A stretch of DNA of 64,000 nucleotides from Pelagomonas calceolata (Eukaryota > Sar > Pelagophyceae > Pelagomonadales > Pelagomonadaceae). The DNA lies in contig CAKKNE010000002.1 of assembly GCA_918797485.1 (NCBI GenBank), positions 2,818,501-2,882,500 on the forward strand, in the 5' to 3' direction. A program made the translations under genes and the position numbers. This document shows positions 30,073 to 39,500 of this stretch, one piece after another; positions within the stretch are counted from its first letter, which is position 1, and every line of letters starts with the position of its first letter. Under the pieces are notes generated by a model that saw only the letters and a list, made by a program, of their open reading frames with translations, was not told the DNA's origin and ran no database searches.

Positions 30073-30493
30073 GCCGTCCTTCGCCGCCCTGGCTAAAGTC
30101 GGAGGTCTCTTTTAGGACTGGCTTCGCGCCTCGCGGGTCGTCGTTCGCGCGGAGGCGAACTTTTTTGCCAGTTTCCCTTGCCCAGGACGGATACGTCGCG
30201 CGGACTACGCGTCATGCGACGGATCCGTCGCCAGGCTCGAGCTCCAAGTCATCTGTGGCCAAGTGATCCAGGCCTGCGGCTTCGTGCGCGTGCGGCCGGG
30301 CTCTGCAAGTTTTGTGCCTTTACGTTGTGGAATGAATTGTTCTATTGTCACAAAACGGCAGCGCGCGTAATTTCGCAGTACTCTTTGCCACAAGTGCTTT
30401 CCATTTTGTTGCCCTTTGGCTGCACGCGGCGGCGGCGAGGATATAGCGCTCATAAATTTGCGCGGCGGCGCGCCTAAGGCTAGCCGTAGACAC
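30073..30493. other. Intergenic spacer, 421 bp
   Basis: Between ARS2 and the next rightward gene. Near its end (30479-30494) GCTAGCCGTAGACAC is a half-match to the recurrent palindrome, directly before the ATG. No gene seen. Confidence 0.45.
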
Positions 30494-31321
30494 ATGGCCT
30501 CGCTCCTCGACGCGACGCGGTCGCTCTGGTCCAGCGTGCTGAACGCGGGCGCCGCGCGCAAGCCGGCGAGCCCGCCCGCGGACCGGCCGTCGCGCCTCAA
30601 GTTCGCGGAGCCCTGCGCGACGACGCACGCCGTCGAGCCGGCGCCGCGCGAGCTGCGCGACGAGGTCTGGTGGACGGCGCGCGACTACGCGGAGATCCGG
30701 CAGAAGCAGCGCGCGCTCGCGCTCGAGGCGCTGCGGCAGGCGCGCGCGGCGCCCGCGGGCACGACGCCGCCGCCGATCCCCGGCGAGTCGCGGCGCGGCC
30801 TCGGCGTCTGCTGCGAGCCGGGCACGACGGCCGAGCGCGCGCGGCTCGTGCAGGAGGGCCGCGCCGAGGTCGTGCGCGCGCACCGCGGCGGCATGGAGCC
30901 CGCGGCGCTCGCCGAGCTCTGCCGCGAGCTCTCGGCCTGGGCCGCCGTGAACGCGCGCGACGTGGCGAGCAAGGACGAGCTCGACGCCTCGACGAGGAGC
31001 GACGCGGGCCACGCCTCGGCCTCGGACCTGCTCGCCGTGGCGGCGCGGCCGCCGGCGCCGCTCTCGACGCCGCCGGCGCCGACGAAGCGCGGCGCCGACG
31101 ACGAGCCCGCGGCCGCGTCGCCGGCGAAGCGGCCCGCGTCGCCGGCGACGGCGAGCGGCGGGTTCCTCGCGGGCGCGCCCCGCGACAACGCGCCGGCCGC
31201 GGGCATCGGCATCGCCGCCGAGCCGCCGCCGCCCGCGGGCGTGACGGCGCCGTGCCAGGCAGGCCTCGCGTCCATGGTCCGATCGGACTCGTTCGGCGAC
31301 CTCCGCGCCGCCGGGTCATAG
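30494..31321 (+). CDS. Uncharacterised stramenopile-type protein
   Basis: A 275-residue protein. Residues 35-125 carry a pattern seen in many diatom and pelagophyte proteins of unknown function: a conserved Phe/Val-rich entry, DEVWWTARDYAEIRQKQ, then SRRGLGVCCEPGTTAERARL followed by VQEGRAEVVRAH. The rest is Ala/Pro-rich and disordered. That family memory is general and no function is known. The start at 30494 (ACACATGGCC) is preferred; the frame stays open upstream to about 30416. The gene ends just before repeat copy B. Confidence 0.6.
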   Translation: MASLLDATRSLWSSVLNAGAARKPASPPADRPSRLKFAEPCATTHAVEPAPRELRDEVWWTARDYAEIRQKQRALALEALRQARAAPAGTTPPPIPGESRRGLGVCCEPGTTAERARLVQEGRAEVVRAHRGGMEPAALAELCRELSAWAAVNARDVASKDELDASTRSDAGHASASDLLAVAARPPAPLSTPPAPTKRGADDEPAAASPAKRPASPATASGGFLAGAPRDNAPAAGIGIAAEPPPPAGVTAPCQAGLASMVRSDSFGDLRAAGS

Positions 31322-31362
31322 CTTCCTAATCTTATCGTCTAGTAGTACTAGATTAAGTCGAC

Positions 31363-32112
31363 TACAACTCCTTATGAGCTGAGGGGAGAGAGAGGAAACG
31401 ACACGCGGGGTAAAGAGGACGATGTGGGGGTAACAGTGCAGGAGGAACATGACGGCCTCGAAGAAGACCGTTCGGACCCGGAGGGGCGTGGAGCCCGTCC
31501 ACCCGGAAGGTGCAGCCAGTCCAGTCGTCGCGCGCCTCGTTCTTGTGGTTGTTCTCGTCCGTCGCCATACCTGCGGAAGGCCTCGCAGTGCGCGGCGGAG
31601 CGCGTGATGGGCGCGCGGCCGCGCGGCGGTGTGTTTGAGCCGCCGCCCGCGCGGTCGACTCGGTCGTCGGCGCCGGCCTTCGCGCGACGCGCGGCGGCGC
31701 CTCGGGGCCGGCGCGCGCGTCACGAGGCGCTCTCGGGCCGCGGCGCGTGGAGGCGGGGCGGGGCGCGGCTCGCGGACGCGGGAAGCGCGGTACCTTCGTC
31801 GATGTTGTGAATCAAACTGCCCTTTGAAGGACCTCCGTGCGGCGCTGCAGCACGTCCGCGCAGGTCGCCGAGGCTCGTCGTCGAGCGCCTGGGTCCGTTC
31901 CGTCGCCGCGCTGTGGCCCTGGTCCACCGCGCCGCGCTTTTGCGGCGTCGTTGGCCGCCGCCCCAGATCGTTCTGCGCTCTGCGATTTTTTTGATTCGCA
32001 AAGGGCCTTTGCGCCCCCCGGCCGGGTCCGCGGCCCCCATGCGGCGCGGGAGGGCTCGGGAGCCTTAGGGGGACGGGTACTAGCGGGTTCCCACTTCCTG
32101 GGGACGCCTGAT
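31363..32112. repeat. 750-bp dispersed repeat, copy B
   Basis: About 97% identical by eye to 6621..7369 and in the same orientation. Like copy A, it sits between the 3' ends of convergent genes (ending 31321 and 32230). The minus-strand two-exon reading (32040..31794 and 31570..31362) stays open, with the same donor gtaccg and a ccgcag acceptor, giving about 151 residues. Flanking sequence on both sides diverges sharply, so this is a discrete duplicated block. Confidence 0.85.
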
Positions 32113-32229
32113 ACCCATTGCAGCGCGGGCGGCGCGCGGGGCCGCCACATCCCCAAACACTGATCTACCAAGGAGAAGCCAATCCCGTCTGGCAAAGGGT
32201 CGAACAACCGTCTGTAAACCTATCTGCTC

Positions 32230-34117
32230 TTAGGCGTCGATGGCGGCGCGCGCCGCGGCGGCAAAATCGCGCACGTCCGCGTCCTCGTCCGCGTCGAGCG
32301 CGTCCAAACCCGCGCGCACCCGCGCCAGCGCGGCCCCGTCGACGCGCCGCCCGACGGCGCCCAGGGCCGTCGCGGCGTTGAAGCGCACGTTGGGCACGGC
32401 GTCGGCGACGGCCGCCTCGACGACCGGCAGCACGTGGTCCGCGACGGCCTCGCCGTCGAGCGCGCCGGGCGCCGCGGCGAGCGCCGCCAGCGCCCCGAGC
32501 GCCGTCACGCGCCGGAGGTAGCTCTCGTGCCGCGCCAGCGCCGCGACGCGCGGCAGCGCGTCGCCGACCGTCCACGCGGCGCCGAGCGTCGGCGCGAGCC
32601 GGGCCAGCGTGGCCACGGCCGCGGCGCGCACCGCCGCGACGGGGTCGTCGAGCCAGCCCGCGCAGACGTCGCGCGTCGCCAGGTCGAACGCGTCCGCGCC
32701 CAGCTGCTCGCAGACGCCCGGCGTCAGCTCGACGACGGCCCGGCGGACGCGCCACTTCGCGTCCGCGGCGAGCGCCACGACCGCCGGGAGCAGCGCCGCC
32801 GCCAGGGCGTCGACGCCGATCACGGCGTGGATCGGCGCGAGCCGCGAGACCACGTTCAGCCGCACGTCGGCCTCGTCGTCGCGGAGCAGCGTCAGGAGCA
32901 GGGGCAGCACGACGTCCGCCGCCGCCGCCGCGCCGAGCGCCGGCGCCAGGTCCGCGGCGCGCTGCGCGAGCGCCGCGCGCACGCTCGCGCTCACGTCGCG
33001 TGTGAGCGCGTCGACCGCCGGCGCGAGGCCGTCGAGGGCGTCGCCCGGCGCGCGCGTCGCGTCCACGGCCTCGGCGACGTGCAGGGCCGCCGCGGCGCGG
33101 ACCTCGGCCTCGGGGTCCGTCATGAGCTTCGCGTAGGCCGCGCGCAGCGCCGCCGGCGCGTCGAGGCCCCGCGCGAGCGGCGCGAACGCGTAGGCCAGCG
33201 CGTGCCGCGCGCGCCAGGCCGGATCCTCGCCGAAGGCGAGCAGCAGCGGGAGCACGACGTTGGACCGGCCGGCCGCGTCGAGACCTGCGCGGGAAGTGAG
33301 GTTATGGGGAGAATCGTGGATAAAAATTTCCGCGCGGGTGCGGGCTCGCGGCGACTTTCTCGAGCGCGGCCACGCAGGCGAGGCGCACGGCGTCCTGATC
33401 GTCGACCGCGAGCTTGCGGAGGACGTCGACGACGTCCGCGCTGCCGCCGGCCCACCATCCGCCGCCCTCGCGGGCCTGGCAGGCCTGCGCGAGGTCGCCG
33501 ACGGCGCGCGCGGCCGCCGCGCGCACCGCCGGCGCGGCGTCGGCCGCGAGCGCCGCTCCGGTGTCTCGCGGCGCGTCGGCCGCGCGCCGCCGCCACGCGG
33601 CCAGCACGGCGCACGCCGCCGAGCGGGCCGTGAACCACTCGTGGCACGCGAGGCCCTCGACGAAGGGCGCGAAGTGCTCGGCCACGGCCGCCTCGGGCAG
33701 CGCCGCGCAGACGCCGCGGGCCGTCTCGGCCGCGGCGGCGCGCACGCCGGCGTCCTCCGCCGCGCAGAGCTGGGCGAGCGGCTCGAGCAGCACGTGCGCG
33801 TGCCGCGCGCCGCCCACGAGGGGCCCCAGCTCCGCGAGCCGCGTCGCGAGCTCGAGCAGCACGCCGTCGACGTCGTCCGTCAGGTCGCAGACGAAGGGCA
33901 CGAGCTCGTCGCGGCAGCGCCGCGGGCCCAGCGCCGCCGCGATCTTCGGCAGGGCCGCGTGCGACCGCTGCCGCGCCGCGACATCGTCGTCGCGCAGCGC
34001 GTCGATGAGCAGGGCTATCTCGCGCAGCGAGTCGCCGTGGTCGCTGACCGTCTCGGCGCTCGCGTCGTCGTCGCCGCCGTCGCTGCTGCCGCCCGTCGGG
34101 GCGCGGAGGGCCGTCAT
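32230..34117 (-). CDS. Protein phosphatase 2A scaffold (A/PR65) subunit, two exons
   Basis: A HEAT-repeat protein of about 608 residues. Exon 1 (34117 to about 33346) reads REIALLIDALRDDDVAARQR, RDELVPFVCDLTDDVDGVLL and HFAPFVEGLACHEWFTARSA. Exon 2 (33284..32230) reads LMTDPEAEVRAAAALHVAEA, DEADVRLNVVSRLAPIHAVI and LAADAKWRVRRAVVELTP. These align block by block with the fifteen HEAT repeats of PR65, which holds the catalytic and regulatory PP2A subunits together. The intron acceptor CCCGCGCAG is clear. The donor is not: the only frame-compatible choice found is a GC donor (A|GCCCGC), giving a 61-nt intron. Length is near the usual 589. Confidence 0.9.
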
Positions 34118-34626
34118 GGTGGTTTTATTTTATTGCGGTTGCGGCTGCGCTCGCGCAGCTGTCTTGCGCGTGCGGTCGGATAGGTCCTCGGAAGGGCCCT
34201 GCGCGGCTCGGTCCGCTGGCTAGTGCAGCGCAGCGCAGTGGTTTTTCGAAAAAGTGATCGGGCAGCAGGAGCGATGGCACGCGAGTGCGCGCAGCCTCCA
34301 CAACCGCGAAGAGCTGACAGTCTACGTACGCGAAAGCTTTCCGATGACCACTTAGGCTAGTCGGCCCCAGCTGGTCGGCGACCATCGATTTTTGTTTGGG
34401 GAAAACCCGTTTTGTTTTGCAATTGAGACACCCGTGCTGGCGATGAAGTGTACATGCAGATACGCGTAGACGATTCGCCCGACACGTCCGACCAACCTCC
34501 GTACTCAGAAACTTCCACTTGATTGATAGAAGCGCGACGCGCCAGCCCCCTACGACTCACAAAAGTCTCACAGTTTTGATTTACGCGGGGGAGGGGGGAC
34601 GACGGGAAGACGACAACCGGAGCCCG
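34118..34626. other. Intergenic spacer, 509 bp
   Basis: Upstream of the PP2A scaffold gene and downstream of the phosphodiesterase gene, both leftward. No gene or repeat is recognised. Confidence 0.5.
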
Positions 34627-35985
34627 TCAGCCCGGCGCGGCCGGCACCTCGGCGGGCGCCGACGAGTGCTGCTTGATCTTGTCGAGGAGCCGCGCGCGCG
34701 CGTCCTGCTGGTAGGCGCCGTTGACGCCCGGGAGGAGCGTGGACCGGCGCTGCTCCATGGCCGTGCGCAGCGACGCCTCGCTGAAGATCGTGAGCTCGGC
34801 CTCGGCCTCGTCGGGGTCGACGGCCTCGCCCTTGACCTGCCTCTCGTACTTCTCCTTGTTCTTGCGGAGGAAGACCAAGCACTCCTCGACGGCGCGGCAG
34901 TCGACCTCCGCATCTAACACGGCGCAGCGCCGCATGATCGCCACGTACGACTCGTAGAGAGGCGCGACGACGAACTGGATGAACCCGCACGTCGACCGCG
35001 AGATCACGTTCTTGTCCCGATCGAGTAAGGGCGCGACGGGGCGGCCCCGTTCTCTATCTAAATCGCCCTCGTGGTAGAACTCGGCGTACACGGCGTCGTT
35101 CCACTTGCGGGCCACGCGCCACGGCCGCGCTTGGTTCGAAATGTCCGCGCACTTCAGCGCGATCTGCAGCACCAAATCGATACCCTCCGGCGTCTGCAGC
35201 GGGTGCCACGCCGGCTCCGCGAGCTTCTGCTTGATCCTTTCCATCAGCGCGCCGTGCCGCGCCATGTCCGTCGCGAGGACCATGCCCCGCACCACCTCCC
35301 AAAACCGCGCCGCGTCTTTCACGTCCATCCCATCAAAAAGGCGGTGCTTCTCCGCGAGCTTCTCGAAGACGGCCAGGTGATGGTTTTCCAGCGGCGACTG
35401 GCGGTCGTAGCGCTGGCTTAACTCGGAATTCTCGTTGTTCTGGAACGTGTTCGACAGGCCCGGATGATCTAAATCGTGGCACATGGCCGCGACCAACGCC
35501 GCGGCGCGTTCGACCGGCGATAGAGCATCAGCGACGTGCGTCGCTAATAACAAAGTATACATGTACTGCGTCACGTCCGTGATGTGCGAGAAGCCGTGGT
35601 AGGGGTTCGCGCGCATGCACTGCTTGATGTCGTACACGAAGGGGAGTAACGCACCGGGCGCCTTGTTCAGAACGGAAGCGACCTTCAGGTTCTCGACCAT
35701 GCGCACGAGGTGGCGCAGCCGCGTGTCGTCGTCCACCCCCAAACAGTCGTAGTTCATGGTACATAAATCCGTGTGCACGAGGAACGCGTGCCAGTCGAGG
35801 TGGGCCATGGGGTCGTCCTTGTCGAGCTGCGTCATCGAGTCCTCCGTGATGAGCTTGGCCGCGTAGAAGCTCAGGCGCCGGAGCGGCGCCTGCGACGGCC
35901 GCACGGGGCGCGGCGGCGGCAGGTTTGTCAAGGTGTCCTCCTTGCGGACCCAGGGCGCGACCTTCGCGGCGACGGCGTTGCCCAT
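34627..35985 (-). CDS. 3',5'-cyclic nucleotide phosphodiesterase (class I)
   Basis: A 452-residue enzyme hydrolysing cAMP and/or cGMP. The HD-type metal site is intact: NPYHGFSHITDVTQ, MCHDLDHPGLSNTFQNN, LATDMARH and LKCADISNQARPW, followed by the substrate-side SRSTCGFIQFVVAPLYE. The N-terminus MGNAVAAK fits an N-myristoylation signal (Gly2), suggesting membrane attachment without a transmembrane segment. No GAF or PAS regulatory domain is present; about 120 residues precede the catalytic domain. The C-terminal 60 residues are charged and variable. Confidence 0.95.
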   Translation of the reverse strand: MGNAVAAKVAPWVRKEDTLTNLPPPRPVRPSQAPLRRLSFYAAKLITEDSMTQLDKDDPMAHLDWHAFLVHTDLCTMNYDCLGVDDDTRLRHLVRMVENLKVASVLNKAPGALLPFVYDIKQCMRANPYHGFSHITDVTQYMYTLLLATHVADALSPVERAAALVAAMCHDLDHPGLSNTFQNNENSELSQRYDRQSPLENHHLAVFEKLAEKHRLFDGMDVKDAARFWEVVRGMVLATDMARHGALMERIKQKLAEPAWHPLQTPEGIDLVLQIALKCADISNQARPWRVARKWNDAVYAEFYHEGDLDRERGRPVAPLLDRDKNVISRSTCGFIQFVVAPLYESYVAIMRRCAVLDAEVDCRAVEECLVFLRKNKEKYERQVKGEAVDPDEAEAELTIFSEASLRTAMEQRRSTLLPGVNGAYQQDARARLLDKIKQHSSAPAEVPAAPG

Positions 35986-36408
35986 CCCGGAAGGCTCAGC
36001 TGATTGAGTTGGAGGTAGGCGGCGGCGGCGGCGCGCGCGGCTGCCCTTTTCGGCGTGTTAATCGCTGCGGGCTTGTCGGAAACGGTCGCGTCGCCGCGTT
36101 GCTTGCTGCCCGGCCCTCGCGTTGCCTTGCGATGTGATGCTGAGAGAAGGCACAGCCGGAGAGGCTCAGCCCGGCGCGACGCATTTAGGGAAGAGAGAAA
36201 CGCGGAGAGGAGTGTCAGACCCATCGCAGCGCGTTGTCTACGCATGGAGGGGTCTCAGAAAATCGTGACGGGTTTTCGGTGCGCGCGTGGCCTCGTAAAA
36301 ATCCACGGCAGGAGCGCCATTTGTGGATCCGAGCTGTTATAGCTGCGTTGAAGTACAGCAGCGCTCGCAGCCAGCACGCTGCGGCAGTCAAAGTTGCAAA
36401 AACCGAGT
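35986..36408. other. Divergent intergenic region, 423 bp
   Basis: Between the phosphodiesterase and carotenoid isomerase genes. I see no repeat, gene or copy of the promoter palindrome. Confidence 0.45.
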
Positions 36409-38437
36409 ATGCACAGTGGGAGAGCCCAGCTGCTGGCCCTCGCGCTCGTCGCAGCGACGACGCATGCCTTTAGCCTGCCCAGTGGGAGAGCCCAGCTGCT
36501 GGCCCTCGCGCTCGTCGCAGCGACGACGCATGCCTTTAGCCTGCCGCGCGCGACGCGACGAACCCGGCTGCGCGCCGCGGCCGTCGAAGCCGTCGAAGAG
36601 TTCGACGTTGTTGTGATTGGGAGCGGCATCGGCGGGCTGTCGTGCGCTTCATTATTAGCGGCGGCGGGACGGGAGGTCTGCGTCCTCGAGGCGCATTATG
36701 AATTAGGAGGTTGTGCCCACGAGTACGATGTTGATCTGGACGGGAAGACGATCCCGAGCGAGAAGCTGAAGACCATGGACCCGCGGCCGCCGACGTTCAA
36801 GTTCGAGGCCGGCCCCTCATTGTACAGCGGCTTCTCGCCCGACCGGTCGCCGAACCCCCTCAAGCACGTCTACCAGATGATCGGCGAGGAGCCCGAGTGG
36901 ATTACGTATGATAAGTGGGGCGCCTACCTCCCGGAGGCTCCCGAGGGCTACGAACTGAGTATAGGTGCCGAGAACTTTCTCGAGATTCTGAGACGCTACG
37001 GCGGCCCGACGGCCGTCGCGGACTGGAACAAGCTGGCCGAGGTGCTGCGGCCGCTGGCGAAGGGCGTCATGGGCGTCCCCTCGACGGCCGTTCGGGGCGA
37101 CGCCGGCGTCCTCGCGACGTTGGCGCTGCGGTATCCGGGCCCCTTCCTCAACGTCGTCAAGGACGCGCCAAAAATTCTGGGGCCCTTCGACATGGAGGAT
37201 CCAGAAAGTCCGTTCTACGTCGAAGATCAGTTCCTGCGGAACTACCTCGACCTCATCGCCTTCCTCCTGCAAGGCCTGCCGGCCTCGGGAACGCTCACGG
37301 CGGTCATGGCCTACATGGTCGAGGACTTCTACAGAGAGGGCGCGGTGATGGACTTTCCAAGAGGCGGGTCGCGCGGCCTCGTCGAGGCGCTGGCCCGGGG
37401 CGTGACGAAGCGGAGCGGATGTGATGTGAGGAGGTCGACGACGGTCGAGCGCGTGGTGGTGGAAGACGGCCGCGCCGTCGGCGTTTTGTTGAGAGGAGGC
37501 AAGACGATCCGGGCGAGAAAAGGCGTCGTGTCCAATGCTGACCTAAAGAACACCTACGACCTCGTGGAACGGGGCATTTCTCAGAAATTCGACGAGGAGC
37601 GCGACGCGAATCTGAAAAATGTGAAGCTCTGCAAGTCTTTTGTGCATGTGCATCTCGGCGTGCCGGCGTCGGCGATTCCCGACGACGCGCCGCCGCAGTG
37701 GACGGTGGTCGGGCCGTCCTGGGACGGGCCCATCGACAAGAGCGGCAAGGTCGTGGTCGTGAGCGTGCCGTCGAAGCTCGACCCCAGTCTAGCGCCGGAG
37801 GGCTACCACGTGATCCACGCCTACGGCGCGGGCAACGAGCCCTACGATTTGTGGAAGGAGTTCGAGGGCAAGACGAATACGGAGGCGTACAAGGCTGTGT
37901 GGAAATCAACCAGTGCATCGGGTGCCAATTCTTCACTAAGTCATTTCTCGGCGATGACGCGGCCGTCCTGGCTCGGTCGAGCGGTGAGGAACCGGCATCG
38001 CCACGTCATCGAGCAGACATCGCGTCGATGGCGTGGAGGACGACGCGATGATTCAGCACGAACGCGCAGTAAAATTTTGATTTCCACACAGGTACAAGGC
38101 GTTCAAGGAAGAACGGGCGCGGCCCATCTTCGACGCGATCGCCAAGCGCGCCCCGGACGCGCGCAAATCCGCCGTCGTGGAGCAGATCGCGTCTCCAATA
38201 ACGCACGCGCGATTCCTGCGGCGCCACGAGGGCAACTACGGCCCGGCGATCGCCGCCGGTTCCGGCGTCGAATTTCCTACGGTGACGACGCCGCTGCCGG
38301 GCTACTACCGGTGCGGCGACAGCACGACGGCGGGCATCGGCGTGCCGGCCGTCGCGTCGTCGGGCGCCCAGTGCGCGAACGCTCTGCTCAACGTCTTCGA
38401 GCAGCTGAAGCTGAACGGCCTGATCCGTATGCCTTAA
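36409..38437 (+). CDS. Carotenoid isomerase (CrtISO/prolycopene isomerase family), two exons
   Basis: An FAD protein of 607 residues (36409..37886 joined to 38092..38437). FDVVVIGSGIGGLSCASLLA is the dinucleotide-binding motif, followed by EAHYELGGCAHEY. VMDFPRGGSRGLVEALARGV and GVVSNADLKNTYDLVERGI are typical of CrtISO and related desaturases, and GYYRCGDSTTAGIGVPAVAS closes the FAD site. CrtISO converts poly-cis-lycopene to the all-trans form in the plastid. The leader contains a signal peptide ending THAFSLP, encoded twice by a perfect 66-bp tandem duplication. The intron is an introner element whose removal restores EAYKAFKEE. Confidence 0.9.
36414..36545. repeat. Perfect 66-bp tandem duplication within the signal peptide
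   Basis: Two identical 66-bp units, 36414-36479 and 36480-36545, each encoding the 22 residues from SGRAQLLALAL to THAFSLP. The length is a multiple of three, so the frame is preserved. The identity suggests a very recent event or an assembly artefact. Confidence 0.95.
37895..38091 (+). mobile_element. Introner element 1 (non-autonomous, TIR-bounded)
   Basis: 197 bp with terminal inverted repeats CTGTGTGGAAATCAA and TTGATTTCCACACAG. It is flanked by the perfect 8-bp target duplication GTACAAGG (37887-37894 and 38092-38099). The intron runs 37887-38091: the GT donor comes from the left target copy and the CAG acceptor from the right inverted repeat. Splicing recreates the uninterrupted pre-insertion codons. 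Confidence 0.93.
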
Positions 38438-38498
38438 TCAATGTGTTATCTATTAGTCTTGGGGGGCGCGGAAGATATATGATAAAACGTGTGAGCGC

Positions 38499-39500
38499 TC
38501 AGGCCAGGATGGCGAGGGCCGCGGCCGCGGCGCAGAACGCGACCTTGACGGGCAGCGCCAGCGCCAGGATCGCCTTGACGAGCGCGTGGGCCGGGGCCAG
38601 CGCGCGGGCGAGCGGGCCCTTCCGCGGCTGCTTCGCCGCCGCTGGGGCCGGCTTCTTCGCCTTCGGTGCCGGGGCCTTAGGGGGCTTCGGCGCCGTCGCC
38701 TTCGGCGGGGCTGGCTTGGTCGCCTGCTTCTTCGGCATCGCCTTCGGCGCCTTCGCCTTCGGCGGGGCCGGCTTGGACGCCTGCTTCTTCGGCATCGCCT
38801 TCGGCGCCTTCGCCTTCGGCGCGGCCGGCTTCGGCGGGGCCGGCTTGACCTTCGGCACCGGCTTGAGCGCGGCGGTCTGCGCCCGGAGGACGATGGCCTT
38901 CCGCGTCACGGCGGGCGCCGCGACCGGCGCGACGGGCGCCACGGGCGGCGGCGCCGTGACCACGACGGCGGCGCCGAGGGCCACGAAGGCCACGAGGGCC
39001 GCGAGCGTGACGGGGATGCGACGCGCGGGCGCCGGCGGCGCGGCGGGCGCGAGCTCCGGGAACTTGCCGAGCTCGGAAAAGGGCGCGTCGAGTTTGGGGG
39101 TCCGCGGCGGCGGCGTCATGAGCAGCGGCGCCGCGGGCGAGGCGACGGGCGTTTTCGGCGTCGTCGGCGCGATGGCGCGCTCCGAGTGCAGCGGCGTGTC
39201 CGAGCCCGTCTCCGAGAACTCGGAGGTCGAGCCGCCGGAGCTGCGCAGCGTACTTACGGCCCGCACCGGCGACGGCGACGGCTGCGGCTTCGGGGCCGGC
39301 GACTTGGCCGGCGCGAGCGCGTTGCTCACGTCCTTGAGGCCGCGGCGCCGTTCGGGGAACGTCGCGATGGCAGCCGTGACGGCGGCGCGCAGGCCGAAGG
39401 GCGGCGACGCCGGCGACGAAACCGCTGCCACTTTAGCGCTCTTCTTCTCTTCGACGTCGCACGGCGACAGCGCAACCGCGGGCAGCGGGCTGTCCGCCAT
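38499..39500 (-). CDS. Low-complexity Ala/Pro/Lys-rich protein with hydrophobic segments
   Basis: A 333-residue protein of unknown function. The first 150 residues are Ser/Pro/Thr-rich. A membrane-like segment (VTLAALVAFVALGAAVVV) follows near 165, then an H1-like Lys/Pro/Ala region containing two near-identical 19-residue units (PKAKAPKAMPKKQ followed by SKPAP or TKPAP). The end is hydrophobic (VAFCAAAAALAILA). The start at 39500 (GCCATGGCG region) was chosen over an ATG at 39539. The opposite strand is also open here, so coding is supported mainly by context and composition. Confidence 0.5.
   Translation of the reverse strand: MADSPLPAVALSPCDVEEKKSAKVAAVSSPASPPFGLRAAVTAAIATFPERRRGLKDVSNALAPAKSPAPKPQPSPSPVRAVSTLRSSGGSTSEFSETGSDTPLHSERAIAPTTPKTPVASPAAPLLMTPPPRTPKLDAPFSELGKFPELAPAAPPAPARRIPVTLAALVAFVALGAAVVVTAPPPVAPVAPVAAPAVTRKAIVLRAQTAALKPVPKVKPAPPKPAAPKAKAPKAMPKKQASKPAPPKAKAPKAMPKKQATKPAPPKATAPKPPKAPAPKAKKPAPAAAKQPRKGPLARALAPAHALVKAILALALPVKVAFCAAAAALAILA

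Noticed and set aside
32230-34117. Two separate HEAT-repeat genes
   Set aside because: The parts align to consecutive repeats of one PP2A scaffold protein and meet at a clear acceptor.
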